From positions 1-24,375 of IMG/VR virus record IMGVR_UViG_3300048834_001088: DNA of 24,375 nt; one strand, 5' to 3'. Below are positions 18,401-24,375 of the stretch, one piece after another (the first letter of the stretch is position 1; each line of letters begins with the position of its first letter). The position numbers and the translations under genes are program-made. This stretch comes from a virus. The notes under the pieces were generated by a model that was not told the origin of the DNA, did not search any database, and worked only from the letters and a program-made list of their open reading frames with translations.

Positions 18401-19096
18401 AGTGGCGAGTCCGCATTCTTCGATCTGTCCCGGGCCTCTGACCTTTTGGCCAGCGTGCTCAAAACTCGCCGGAGGAAGGGCGTAATCCAGGCGCATCGCC
18501 GCTACCGCGCTCCAGATGCCGGACATGAGCTCCCAAGCCCGCTTGCTGCCACCGCTGTAGCCATCGAGCGCTGGCATCTTGCCGTTCTGCCGCAGGATCT
18601 CAGCCGCGCGCTTGAGCACGCGATCGACTGCAGGGTCGTTGGGTTGCACGAATGCCGCAACCAGGTCCGGCATATGCCCGATCCCGCCCCATTGATTGCG
18701 AGGCAACAGCTCGACTACGCACTCGCGGCGGGCCAGCTCAGTTGCCCCTTCGCCGCGTCGATGCAGCGTCAGGCATACCGTCGCTTGCTCAGCCTCGGTC
18801 AGGCGTGCGAGCACACTCCCGTCCAGCTGCACATCAAGGTCTGAGATTCTGCAGCGACCACCGGCCGCTATTGCGTCCAGACGCCAGGTCTTTGGCTTCA
18901 AGAATGCCGGCGTTGCGCTTATCCGGATCTCGATGTCGGCGAAAACGGAAGCGGATTCGTTGGCGATCACCAGTTCCCTGAGCAAGGGGACCGAGTTCTG
19001 GAAATCTGCCAGGTTCAGCTTGGCAACAAGCGTCACCTCGATCTTCAGATTCGCCGATGGCGGATCGAGAGCATCCTTTGAAGCATCTTGCTCCAT
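12479..19096 (-). CDS. Giant transglutaminase-like / DUF4011 / SF1 helicase / Vsr-like nuclease / DUF3320 protein, Hhe-type defence candidate
   Basis: The ATG at 19096 follows AGAGGTGAG (- strand); 2205 residues. Domains in order: an N-terminal beta-rich part, then a transglutaminase-like region with CLD at Cys233 and GHAF at His259 (~225-300). A DUF4011 start follows (DRLARWQRKLLDLSLRNNLL, ~387-406). The SF1/COG1112 helicase has Walker A GPPGTGKS at 702-709, Walker B FDEASQ with Asp1552-Glu1553, GDPKQLPP near 1576, and motif VI NVAITRAR at 1787-1794. A Vsr/MTES_1575-type nuclease spans about 1845-1940, with VDLAVVHPD (Asp1877), ECDG (Glu1894, Asp1896) and YHRSATARDRD. A DUF3320 region occupies ~2060-2205. 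About 840 residues lie between Walker A and B. The protein likely unwinds and cuts nucleic acid. The order matches the DUF4011-helicase-Vsr-DUF3320 family reported as anti-phage ('Hhe' in published screens, from memory). It faces away from the kinase gene and ends 61 nt from the lysozyme stop. Confidence 0.9.
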   Translation of the reverse strand: MEQDASKDALDPPSANLKIEVTLVAKLNLADFQNSVPLLRELVIANESASVFADIEIRISATPAFLKPKTWRLDAIAAGGRCRISDLDVQLDGSVLARLTEAEQATVCLTLHRRGEGATELARRECVVELLPRNQWGGIGHMPDLVAAFVQPNDPAVDRVLKRAAEILRQNGKMPALDGYSGGSKRAWELMSGIWSAVAAMRLDYALPPASFEHAGQKVRGPGQIEECGLATCLDLALLFSAAIEQAGLNPVVVFTKGHAFAGVWLRAEEFSNTVVDDVTALRKRIKLKELVLFETTLVTQQPAPGFSYASQLGAQQVVDEKDEAFELAVDIRRARLQRIKPLAAAEAPATTNAPQAPDPPEVPFDEAPDLTETEVHADPATLNPKDRLARWQRKLLDLSLRNNLLNFKSSKQNLKIEAPDAGLLEDTLSEGQALKILARPDLMDGADPRNRALYESREREDVRRSHALDALKRREIYVGLPPAELESRLVQLFRSARMTLQEGGANTLYLALGFLSWTRDGKAEQKYRAPLVLIPVTLSRRSVRSGFTLTLHDDEPRFNPTLVEMLRQDFKLNLGVAEGELPRDDAGLDLRTIWDTVSRAIKDIKGWEISEEVTLAMFSFAKYLMWKDLTERTDQLRENPVVRHLIDTPREPYPHGVAFPNPRRLDQDFTPEQTFCPLPADSSQLSAVMAAARGKDFVLIGPPGTGKSQTISNVIAQCLAEGKRVLFVSEKIAALDVVYRRLREVGLGDFCLELHSNKARKLDVLAQLQKSWESKGEVDAAAWRAEAQRLKRMRDDLNVYVERLHLRHPNGISIFDAIGRVVAADSSFAPTLSWSSPSDHDSSLMEAMRDVVDRLGVNALAVGHQSLLAHPLAAVGSCEWSPTWQQTVVQCARDLISAARQLDSTYRGFLNASGLPQIPATRRARGAISVLARTLPHAAGRDWRFVVRDDAQAIVDRLKAGAELLRQHAALCAQLSPAWTESIAGACRRGLALLERRRSVHAELAPSWPPGVIADLRKGLGLLDSLAQTAGRMSAKYSDVVEQINVHQLQREWTKAEKAMWPMSWLGKRKVRSTLEAAVVGSGEPDVASDLQALVDIRQLRAEISKFDPGTQTAGMWDGLKTRKELANACLKFQFALDAARHERPWQDHGLEAVADGHCGERLAADLARMRAIRALDAEIEKLGPLAQATGGLWAGLATDSARLAAALTFHSALQGIREQGPLVGDHQSVADGDCGSSLQADLRTVRQRESVERSIAALEDLSALTGGLWRGVGTNPGAIDTALKFHAYISAAVAGLTSEPPLLSDIKAALDHLLEPNDTRLGPAGSIRSTGQAYVDALNVFQPKVDLLAAAGEFTEASKLRFNEIAISELTDSCKGIEASEPRMNAWCAWRKVRQQAVALGLSPLVLGLENGTIVPDRVRPAFEVAYCRWWLNAVVDREPIIRSFVSAEHEKRIHDLRALEGRYTSLTQAWVRASLCGNLPDQDSVARSSEWGILRHEMSKKKRHMPLRELMKSIPSALTKLTPCLLMSPLSIAQYLSADASAFDVVVFDEASQIPVWDAIGAIARGKQVVMVGDPKQLPPTNFFDRAESAADEEDVEGDLESILDECLGANLPTMNLAWHYRSRNESLIAFSNHRYYGGSLVTFPSPMTEDRAVSFHYVPGTYEKGGARINKAEAKAVVADIIERLKVPGFRESKLTIGVVTFNAEQQGLIEDLLDEERRRDPSIEPLFAEVELEPLFVKNLESVQGDERDIMYFSITYGPDLHGAVSMNFGPLNRDGGERRLNVAITRARHELRVFSSLKPEQMDLARTQALGVRDLKHFLDFADRGPRALAEATRASQGDFESPFEEAVAAALTAKGWALQAQIGASKFRVDLAVVHPDAEGIYLAGVECDGATYHRSATARDRDMLREQVLRGLGWEILRVWSTDWWVDRDSTLRRLDEKLHGLLTDSRAKRAVAAEQEAARLAVAAALTKASAEATVEPPQPQAEGAIGDGINQSGAAQGKPEQERGAIVPGVELESYARNTSGEKLESSAAYVEVDPAIAVAAVAPGQFFERGYDTVLLQMIRHVVENEGPVLDDVLARRIARAHGWQKTGNRIQERVEGLAATAFETTTEDVGTFYWPTTKVPGIPFAFRRPADEAGRALNEICIPELVALAREVLARDLAADAAIVAMARDIGLQRLRAASRGRLEQAIELARST

Positions 19097-19468
19097 TGCG
19101 TCTCACCTCTAGACCGGGCCGCCGATTTGGCTCTTCGCTTGGTGCCACGACAACTTCATGCGGGCACCTCCGACTCCGAGTGCCCCTGGCTTTGGTCGAG
19201 CACCCTTCGCAGGAGGGTACCGTATCACCTCGCGCGATGGTCGCTGTTATGCCGGCCAATTCAACTTCCCCAGGAGCACCAGTCGCTACGTCGCCATATC
19301 CAGTCGCTCGTAGTGCTCCAGCAAAGACATCACGTGTAAACCTGAGTGCCGACAGAGCTACTGCTCGTTGAAAGCTGCATGAGTGGCGCTCCATGGTCGG
19401 ACGGGTCTTGGTAGAACGCCAGAACTCGCTAACATCCTCCCCTATCCAGCAAGCCTCCGGAACCCATT
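19097..19468. promoter_or_regulatory. Divergent intergenic region between the helicase-nuclease and kinase genes
   Basis: This 372-nt gap holds no convincing gene. It must carry the control regions of both giant divergent genes unless they are transcribed from elsewhere. The - strand gene has a clear ribosome binding site at 19101-19109. The + strand gene has only a weak purine stretch before GTG 19469. No clear operator repeat or long palindrome was found by eye. Confidence 0.6.
19408..19435 (+). promoter_or_regulatory. Possible sigma70 promoter of the kinase gene
   Basis: TTGGTA (19408-19413) and TAACAT (19430-19435) match the -35 and -10 consensus at four of six positions each, with a 16-nt spacer. 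Transcription would start some 25-30 nt before GTG 19469. The match is modest and could be chance. Confidence 0.3.
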
Positions 19469-22400
19469 GTGTCTTCCTCAGATCGCTGGCAAACCGTCCA
19501 CCCGAGTCAGTTCGCGCACGAGCAGGAGGCGCTGGAGGTTTTGGCGCGTGGCTTGCCGGATCAGTCGCCGTTTCGCGCCTGGTCGAACTTCGAGTTCATC
19601 GCGGATGACGGCAGCATCAATGAGGTTGATGCGCTGGTGGTGTCGACGGACCGCATCTACCTGGTTGAGATCAAGAGTTGGCGTGGTGAGGTCAGCGGCA
19701 ACCAGACGTACTGGACGGTCCGCACGCCTGCGGGTGAGCGCACGCATGAGAACCCGTTGTTGCTGGCGAATCGCAAGGCGAAGAAGCTGAAGTCGCTGCT
19801 GGGTCGGCAGAATGCGTTCAAGAAGTCGCAGGTGCCCTTTATCCAGGCTGCCGTTTTCCTTTCGTCCAAGGAGTGCGCGATCCAGCTCGACGAGATCGCT
19901 GGCCAGCACGTCTATGCGCGGCCGGGTTCGGCGCGCAGAGGTCAGGCGAATGTAGTCGATCTGATCAATGGGTTGGTCACGAAGGCTGAGGGCCGGCCGC
20001 CGATGTCGCGTGATGTCGAGCGGGCCCTGGTGCGGGCGATGGAGCAGTTGGGCCTGCGCAAGCGCACGACATCGGCTCAGGTAGGCGACTATCGCTTGGT
20101 GCGGTTGATCGACGAAAACGATTTGTATCAGGACTGGGAAGCGGTGCATGTGCGGGTCGATTCCGATCGCAAGCGCGTGCGCATCTTTCCGCATCAGTCG
20201 AGCGCGCCGGATGCGGTCAAGCGTGAGCGCAAGGACCTCGCGCTGCGAGAGTACCAGTTGCTGCAGGACGTCCAGCACGATCACATCCTGCGTCCCATCC
20301 AGTTGACGGAATGCGAGGTAGGGCCGGCACTGGTCTACCCGTTCGACGCCGATGCGCGCCGGCTGGACCACGTCCTGCATCAGGAATTGACTGGCGCCAG
20401 TGTTGATTTGCGCCTGGATCTGGTGCGGCAGTTGGCTGAGGCGCTCAGGTACGCGCACCTGCGTGGCGTGACCCATCGCGCGCTCAGTCCGTGGTCGATC
20501 GAGATCGTGAAACAGGCGGATCGAAGTTTCCTGCGTATCCGCGACTGGTTGAGCGGCGCCGCGGCCACCAGCACTCACACGCAGACGCGCATGACGCTGC
20601 ATGGCCTTTACGCTGGCCTGGCGTCGGCGGAGCAAGCCGCCGTCTACGCCGCCCCAGAGCTGTTGTCGGGCCAGGATTACGACGCCGTTGCGTCGGATCT
20701 CTTCTCGCTGGGCGCGCTCACTTACGCGATTTTCAGCGGCAAACATCCGGCCGCCAATGTAGAAGAACTGGCGACCAAGTGCCGCAACGGCCCAGGCCTG
20801 CGCGTTTCGGAGGTGGTCGATGGCGCACCGGACAAGCTGCAGGAGCTGATCCAGTTCGCCACCGATCTCAGCCCCAGCAGTCGGCCGGAAGACGTCGCCG
20901 AGTTCCTCAAGCTGCTCGAAGATGTTGAGGACGAACTGACGACGCCGGAACCTGAAATCGGCAAGCATCCGCTGGACGCCAAGGCCGGCGATACCCTGTC
21001 CGGCGGGTTCACCGTGGTGCATCGGCTGGGCAGCGGCTCCACATGTGTAGCGCTCGCTGTGACGCGCGGTGCCGACGCCGGCGTGCTCAAGGTGGCCAAG
21101 GATGTGACGCTCAACGAGCGCGTCCGCAAGGAAGCCGGCGTCCTCAACGCGCTGCACCATCCCAATATTGTCCGCTGCCTGTCGCTGCTGGAGATCGATG
21201 GCCTCGCCGCGATCTTCATGGAGCAGGCGGGCGATCGCACGCTGGGGCAGCGATTGCGCAGCGATGGCGCACTCTCGCTGGACATGTTGCAGCGCTTTGG
21301 AGACGAGTTGCTCAACGTGCTGGTCTACCTGGAGCGCGAAGGTCACAACCATCGCGACATCAAGTCCGAGAACATCGGAATCGGCGAGAACCGCAAGCGC
21401 GCGCTCACGCTGAAGCTGTATGACTTCTCCCTGTCAGGCACGCCAGCTGAAAACATTCGCGCGGGTACGCCGCCGTATCTGGACCCCTTCCTCAGCGCCC
21501 GCCGCCCGGCGCGTTGGGATCTGTATGCGGAGCGCTATGCCGCGGCGATGACGCTGCACGAAATGGCCACCGCCACATTGCCGACATGGGGCAATGAGAC
21601 CGGCGAGCCAATAGGCGACCAGGACCGGCTGCGCATCGACAGCGAACAGTTCGACCCCGCCATTCGTGAGGGGCTCACCAAGTTCTTCGAGCGCGCCCTT
21701 CACCGTGATTACCGCAAACGCTACGACAATGCCGACCAGATGGAGATGGACTGGCGGATGGTCTTCCAGGACATCGACCAGACCGGCGGCGACGAGTCCG
21801 ATAGCGACAGCGGCGATCTGAACATCGATCTGGACGCCGTTGACGACTTGACCCGAAATACCCGCTTGTCGGTGCTTGGCCTGAGTGCTCGCGAGCTGAA
21901 CGCCGCGGACCGCATTGGCGCAACCACTGCAGGTGCGCTGCTCGATCTGCCCGCAATCCGCATGTATCGCAACCGCGGCATCGGCCAGCGCGTGATCCGG
22001 CGCTTGCGTCTGCTGCGCGAAGAACTCGGCAAACGCTTGGTCGCTGTCCCGACTGCATCCGAGACGCCAGACGAAGCGCCGGAGACGCTAAGCGTCGACA
22101 GCGTGACCAAGCGCCTGACCAACATCAAACTCAGTTCGCCCGAGAATGCGCTGCTGCAAGCCTGGCTGGGCCTGGCCGGCACCGCGACTGAAGAGCTGCC
22201 GACGCTGCGTGACGTCGCCGAGCGCAACGCCTGCGCACGCTCTGACGTCCAGGACCTCGTCGAAAAGGCCGTCGACAAGTGGATGCGCTGTCCCTGGTTC
22301 ACCAGTCTGCGTGACGAGGCCGCCGACTTCCTGAAACGGCGCGAAGGCGTGGTCACGGTCGACGAACTTGCCGCACGCTTGCTCAGCATGCGCGGATCCA

Positions 22401-23638
22401 GCAGCGAAGGCCCGGAGCGGCAGCGCCGGGTGCGCGCAGTAGTTCAGGCACTGCTGGAAGGCGAGGCCACCCACGCCACCTCACGCTTCGTGTTGTATCG
22501 CGGTGCTCGCAATCTGCTGATAGTCGCCACCGAACGGCTGGGCGAAGCATTCGCCGCTTCCTCCAGCGAACGCGCCGCGTATGCCGAGGGCCTGGCCAGA
22601 CGCATCACCGAACTGGCCACCGAAGACCCGCTGCCCTCCGCACGGCGCGTCGAGGAGCAGCTCGCTGCCGTGCCGCCGCCCGAAGACGACGCGCCGATCA
22701 GCAGCGATCGGCGATTGCGCCTTGGCGTGGCGATGTCACCCAACGCGGCGCTATCCAGTCGCACCGAACTGTACCCGCGCGGTCTCTCAGCGGAACGCGC
22801 GCTGCGACTGGGCTCTGCCTCACTGATCGGTCCCAAGCGACTGCCGGTGAAGCAACTGGTGAGCCGCGTCCAGAGTCGCTTCGATCAGGCTCAGCCACTG
22901 CCAGACCGGCCGGAGCTGGATGCGCTGCTGTTGGCCGCCGGTATCGAATTGGTCTGGCGCGAAGCAGAGGACGGTCTGCCGGCCGGCTACGCGCCGCCGT
23001 CGCGCGGTACTGGCCTCACCATGCACAGCACCTCACGCAGGCGCAGCACCGGCCACGTTGTCGAGAACGACGCCGACGCCGAGCGCATTGCCCGCTTCGA
23101 AGAAACTCTCCATCGTGCCCGACGCGATGGACGCGTGCTAATCCTGACCTGCCCGCTAAGCATCACCGAGCGAGCAGCACAGCGGCTCTGTGCCACCTTC
23201 GAGCTGACGCCGATCAGCCTGGACCGCCTGCTGATCGACGCCATGCGCGCGCAGGCCATCAAAGCCAAGGCCGACTGGAGCATCGTCCTCAAAGCTGACC
23301 GGGCTGCAATAGATGCCGCCGATTGGCGCAACCTGCAGGCCCTGGTGCTCCGCGCCATGCCCAGTGTGCGTGAGACCGTACTCAACCATCCGCAGCCCTT
23401 GCTGCTGCAACATGCCGGCTTGCTGGTGCGTTACCAACAGATTGGACTGCTACAAGAGCTGCGCAATCAAGCCATCGACGGCCGGCGCCCCGCCAGATTG
23501 CTGCTCATTCCCGGTGACGACGGCCAGCCACCGATACTCGATGGTGTGGTGTTGCCGGTGATAACGCCGGCGGACTGGGTGGCGGTGCCGGGGTTATGGA
23601 CCAACTTGAAGCACGAAAAATCGGATCGCGTTGCCTGA
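19469..23638 (+). CDS. NERD / pseudokinase / Ser-Thr kinase / alpha-CTD-like HhH protein, PglW-like
   Basis: GTG start, 1389 residues. A NERD nuclease-like domain occupies ~10-150, with Asp54 and Glu67-x-Lys69 (EIKSW) as the candidate active site. A first kinase-like domain (~208-485) looks dead: there is no glycine loop, HRD is HRA (Ala338) and the DFG position reads RDW, but APE (395-397) and SDLFSLG remain. A second kinase domain (~513-770) looks active: GSGSTCVA loop at 521-528, Lys541, Glu555, HRDIKSEN at 628-635, DFS at 652-654 and GTPPYLDP at 666-673. An acidic Asp/Ser linker (~775-793) leads to an RNA-polymerase alpha-CTD-like helix-hairpin-helix (~798-856, LSAREL then GIGQRVI). HTH/winged-helix-like stretches follow (~880-1020), and the C-terminus ends in LPVITPADWVAVPGLW. 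The architecture resembles BREX type 2 PglW. No other Pgl/BREX gene is in the window; the neighbour is the divergent helicase-nuclease. Confidence 0.88.
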   Translation: MSSSDRWQTVHPSQFAHEQEALEVLARGLPDQSPFRAWSNFEFIADDGSINEVDALVVSTDRIYLVEIKSWRGEVSGNQTYWTVRTPAGERTHENPLLLANRKAKKLKSLLGRQNAFKKSQVPFIQAAVFLSSKECAIQLDEIAGQHVYARPGSARRGQANVVDLINGLVTKAEGRPPMSRDVERALVRAMEQLGLRKRTTSAQVGDYRLVRLIDENDLYQDWEAVHVRVDSDRKRVRIFPHQSSAPDAVKRERKDLALREYQLLQDVQHDHILRPIQLTECEVGPALVYPFDADARRLDHVLHQELTGASVDLRLDLVRQLAEALRYAHLRGVTHRALSPWSIEIVKQADRSFLRIRDWLSGAAATSTHTQTRMTLHGLYAGLASAEQAAVYAAPELLSGQDYDAVASDLFSLGALTYAIFSGKHPAANVEELATKCRNGPGLRVSEVVDGAPDKLQELIQFATDLSPSSRPEDVAEFLKLLEDVEDELTTPEPEIGKHPLDAKAGDTLSGGFTVVHRLGSGSTCVALAVTRGADAGVLKVAKDVTLNERVRKEAGVLNALHHPNIVRCLSLLEIDGLAAIFMEQAGDRTLGQRLRSDGALSLDMLQRFGDELLNVLVYLEREGHNHRDIKSENIGIGENRKRALTLKLYDFSLSGTPAENIRAGTPPYLDPFLSARRPARWDLYAERYAAAMTLHEMATATLPTWGNETGEPIGDQDRLRIDSEQFDPAIREGLTKFFERALHRDYRKRYDNADQMEMDWRMVFQDIDQTGGDESDSDSGDLNIDLDAVDDLTRNTRLSVLGLSARELNAADRIGATTAGALLDLPAIRMYRNRGIGQRVIRRLRLLREELGKRLVAVPTASETPDEAPETLSVDSVTKRLTNIKLSSPENALLQAWLGLAGTATEELPTLRDVAERNACARSDVQDLVEKAVDKWMRCPWFTSLRDEAADFLKRREGVVTVDELAARLLSMRGSSSEGPERQRRVRAVVQALLEGEATHATSRFVLYRGARNLLIVATERLGEAFAASSSERAAYAEGLARRITELATEDPLPSARRVEEQLAAVPPPEDDAPISSDRRLRLGVAMSPNAALSSRTELYPRGLSAERALRLGSASLIGPKRLPVKQLVSRVQSRFDQAQPLPDRPELDALLLAAGIELVWREAEDGLPAGYAPPSRGTGLTMHSTSRRRSTGHVVENDADAERIARFEETLHRARRDGRVLILTCPLSITERAAQRLCATFELTPISLDRLLIDAMRAQAIKAKADWSIVLKADRAAIDAADWRNLQALVLRAMPSVRETVLNHPQPLLLQHAGLLVRYQQIGLLQELRNQAIDGRRPARLLLIPGDDGQPPILDGVVLPVITPADWVAVPGLWTNLKHEKSDRVA

Positions 23639-24047
23639 GGATGCGCAATACCCAAATGTGCGCGGCGCGGGCCTCGCAAGGACGGGGGTGATGCCAGGAT
23701 CGGCGAGGCGACGCGGACCGACAGTTGGCGAATGACTCCACAGTACGGGTCGTGGCAATCCAGCGCGCCTGTCGTTCGCTCTGAACCCCACGACCAGAGC
23801 AGAGTCGCTGGATTTCACCTGCACTTGATTGTCCTGTTCGCTCCTTGCCCATTGCTCGGTGGTGCATGCCTCTCCATAACGGCCTTGTATCGCGACCGTG
23901 CCGCCGAATTCGTCAGCGCGAACGCTTCTGAACGTCCAGAGCAGAGTACGATCCGCATCCGACACCCGCTTCATTGATTTGCGTCATGACTGCGTTGTCG
24001 AAACTCGGGTTCCATCCACGGGCGCTACTGGCTGAATGGGGAAGGTG
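23639..24047. other. Intergenic region after the kinase gene, with two related short repeats
   Basis: This 409-nt gap has no convincing gene. Short ORFs on both strands lack ribosome binding sites and plausible protein composition. No terminator with a T-run is visible after the kinase stop. The 12-mer CCAGAGCAGAGT occurs at 23794-23805 and again at 23936-23947. Each copy is preceded by a CGCTCTGAAC- or CGCTTCTGAAC-type half, so each can form a small hairpin. Confidence 0.5.
23794..23947. repeat. Pair of 12-nt direct repeats with flanking inverted symmetry
   Basis: CCAGAGCAGAGT is found at 23794-23805 and 23936-23947, 142 nt apart. Upstream of the first copy, GCTCTG pairs with CAGAGC across an 11-nt loop. 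Upstream of the second, TCTG pairs with CAGA across six bases. They could be degenerate intergenic repeats or binding sites. No function can be assigned from sequence. Confidence 0.4.
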
Positions 24048-24375
24048 ATGCAGGCAATGTGCACTGGGTACCACCGAAACCCCGACCTGACCGCCAAGTC
24101 CTCGCTCCCACCTGCGCCAGCGCGCCGGTTCCTCCTGCTCTTGTTCCTTGCGTTGCTGTTCTGCCAATCCGCCCACGCCACCACAATCTTCCGCGGCACC
24201 TTCGAAGCCGAAGGCCGCACGCCGGTGCGCAATGCCGTGGTCGAGTTGCGCGATGCCGCCGAGGTGGTAAAAGCCAGCACCATCAGCGACGAATGGTCGA
24301 GCTTTCGGCCCTTTGCTGCGGCCACGATGCAAGCCGGGGACTTCATCGTGGTCTACGGCGGCAACTGGAACGATC
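24048..24375 (+). CDS. Secreted protein with N-terminal signal peptide, 3' end cut by the window
   Basis: An open frame runs from ATG 24048 to the right edge (109 codons). GGGGA at 24038-24042 is a fair ribosome binding site; a second in-frame ATG at 24057 is an alternative start. After a polar N-region of ~27 residues comes a basic RR and a strongly hydrophobic stretch (FLLLLFLALLFC). A likely signal peptidase site SAHA/TT follows. The mature start (TTIFRGTFEAEG, then PVRNAVVELRD) looks like a beta-sandwich, carboxypeptidase-regulatory-like module. The protein would be exported to the periplasm or beyond. It is not obviously linked to the genes at its left and may mark ordinary chromosomal DNA. 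The function is unknown because most of it lies outside the window. Confidence 0.7.
   Translation, partial: MQAMCTGYHRNPDLTAKSSLPPAPARRFLLLLFLALLFCQSAHATTIFRGTFEAEGRTPVRNAVVELRDAAEVVKASTISDEWSSFRPFAAATMQAGDFIVVYGGNWND

Noticed and set aside
19097-19468. CRISPR array, tRNA or attachment site in the divergent gap
   Set aside because: No regular repeats, cloverleaf or flanking duplicate sequence were seen.
19478-21352. 624-codon open frame on the - strand opposite the kinase gene
   Set aside because: The + strand frame here has clear NERD and kinase motifs. The antisense protein is Arg/Gln/His-rich, with no recognisable fold and no ribosome binding site.
23732-23977. 81-codon + strand frame in the gap after the kinase gene
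   Set aside because: No ribosome binding site, no motif, and composition unlike a real protein.

Overview
The window is GC-rich bacterial DNA. Shine-Dalgarno-preceded ATG/GTG starts, a T4-type phage lysozyme with a 3TM-type holin, and a Sec-type signal peptide ending in A-H-A at the right edge suggest a Gram-negative host, most likely a proteobacterium. I cannot name the genus from the sequence.

Region 1 (1-12417, all + strand) is the late half of a tailed prophage. It starts inside the tail tape measure protein, which is cut by the left edge. It continues through a tightly packed tail-tip/baseplate operon: a 135-aa protein, a 1201-aa repeat-rich tail protein, 421-, 323- and 129-aa tail proteins, a 628-aa hub-like protein and a 73-aa protein. 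Many joins are short gaps or 4-8 nt overlaps. A strong Rho-independent terminator at 11177-11200 closes this operon. A lysis cassette follows: a DUF6127-like small membrane protein, a 3TM holin and a GH24 lysozyme. No capsid, packaging, integrase or repressor gene is in view.

Region 2 (12479-23638) holds two very large genes, divergently transcribed from a shared 372-nt gap. On the - strand is a 2205-aa protein with the order transglutaminase-like, DUF4011, SF1/COG1112 helicase, Vsr-like (MTES_1575/DUF559-type) nuclease, DUF3320. This order matches a reported anti-phage family, 'Hhe' as I recall it. On the + strand is a 1389-aa NERD nuclease-like, pseudokinase, active Ser/Thr kinase and RNA-polymerase alpha-CTD-like HhH protein. 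Its N-terminal half resembles BREX type 2 PglW, but no PglX, PglY, PglZ, BrxD or BrxHI gene is in view. The pair is my main candidate for an undescribed two-gene system: a helicase-nuclease effector with a kinase/NERD partner, sitting directly behind a prophage lysis cassette.

Region 3 (23639-24375) is about 400 nt without a convincing gene but with two related short repeats, then the first 109 codons of a secreted protein that runs off the right edge.
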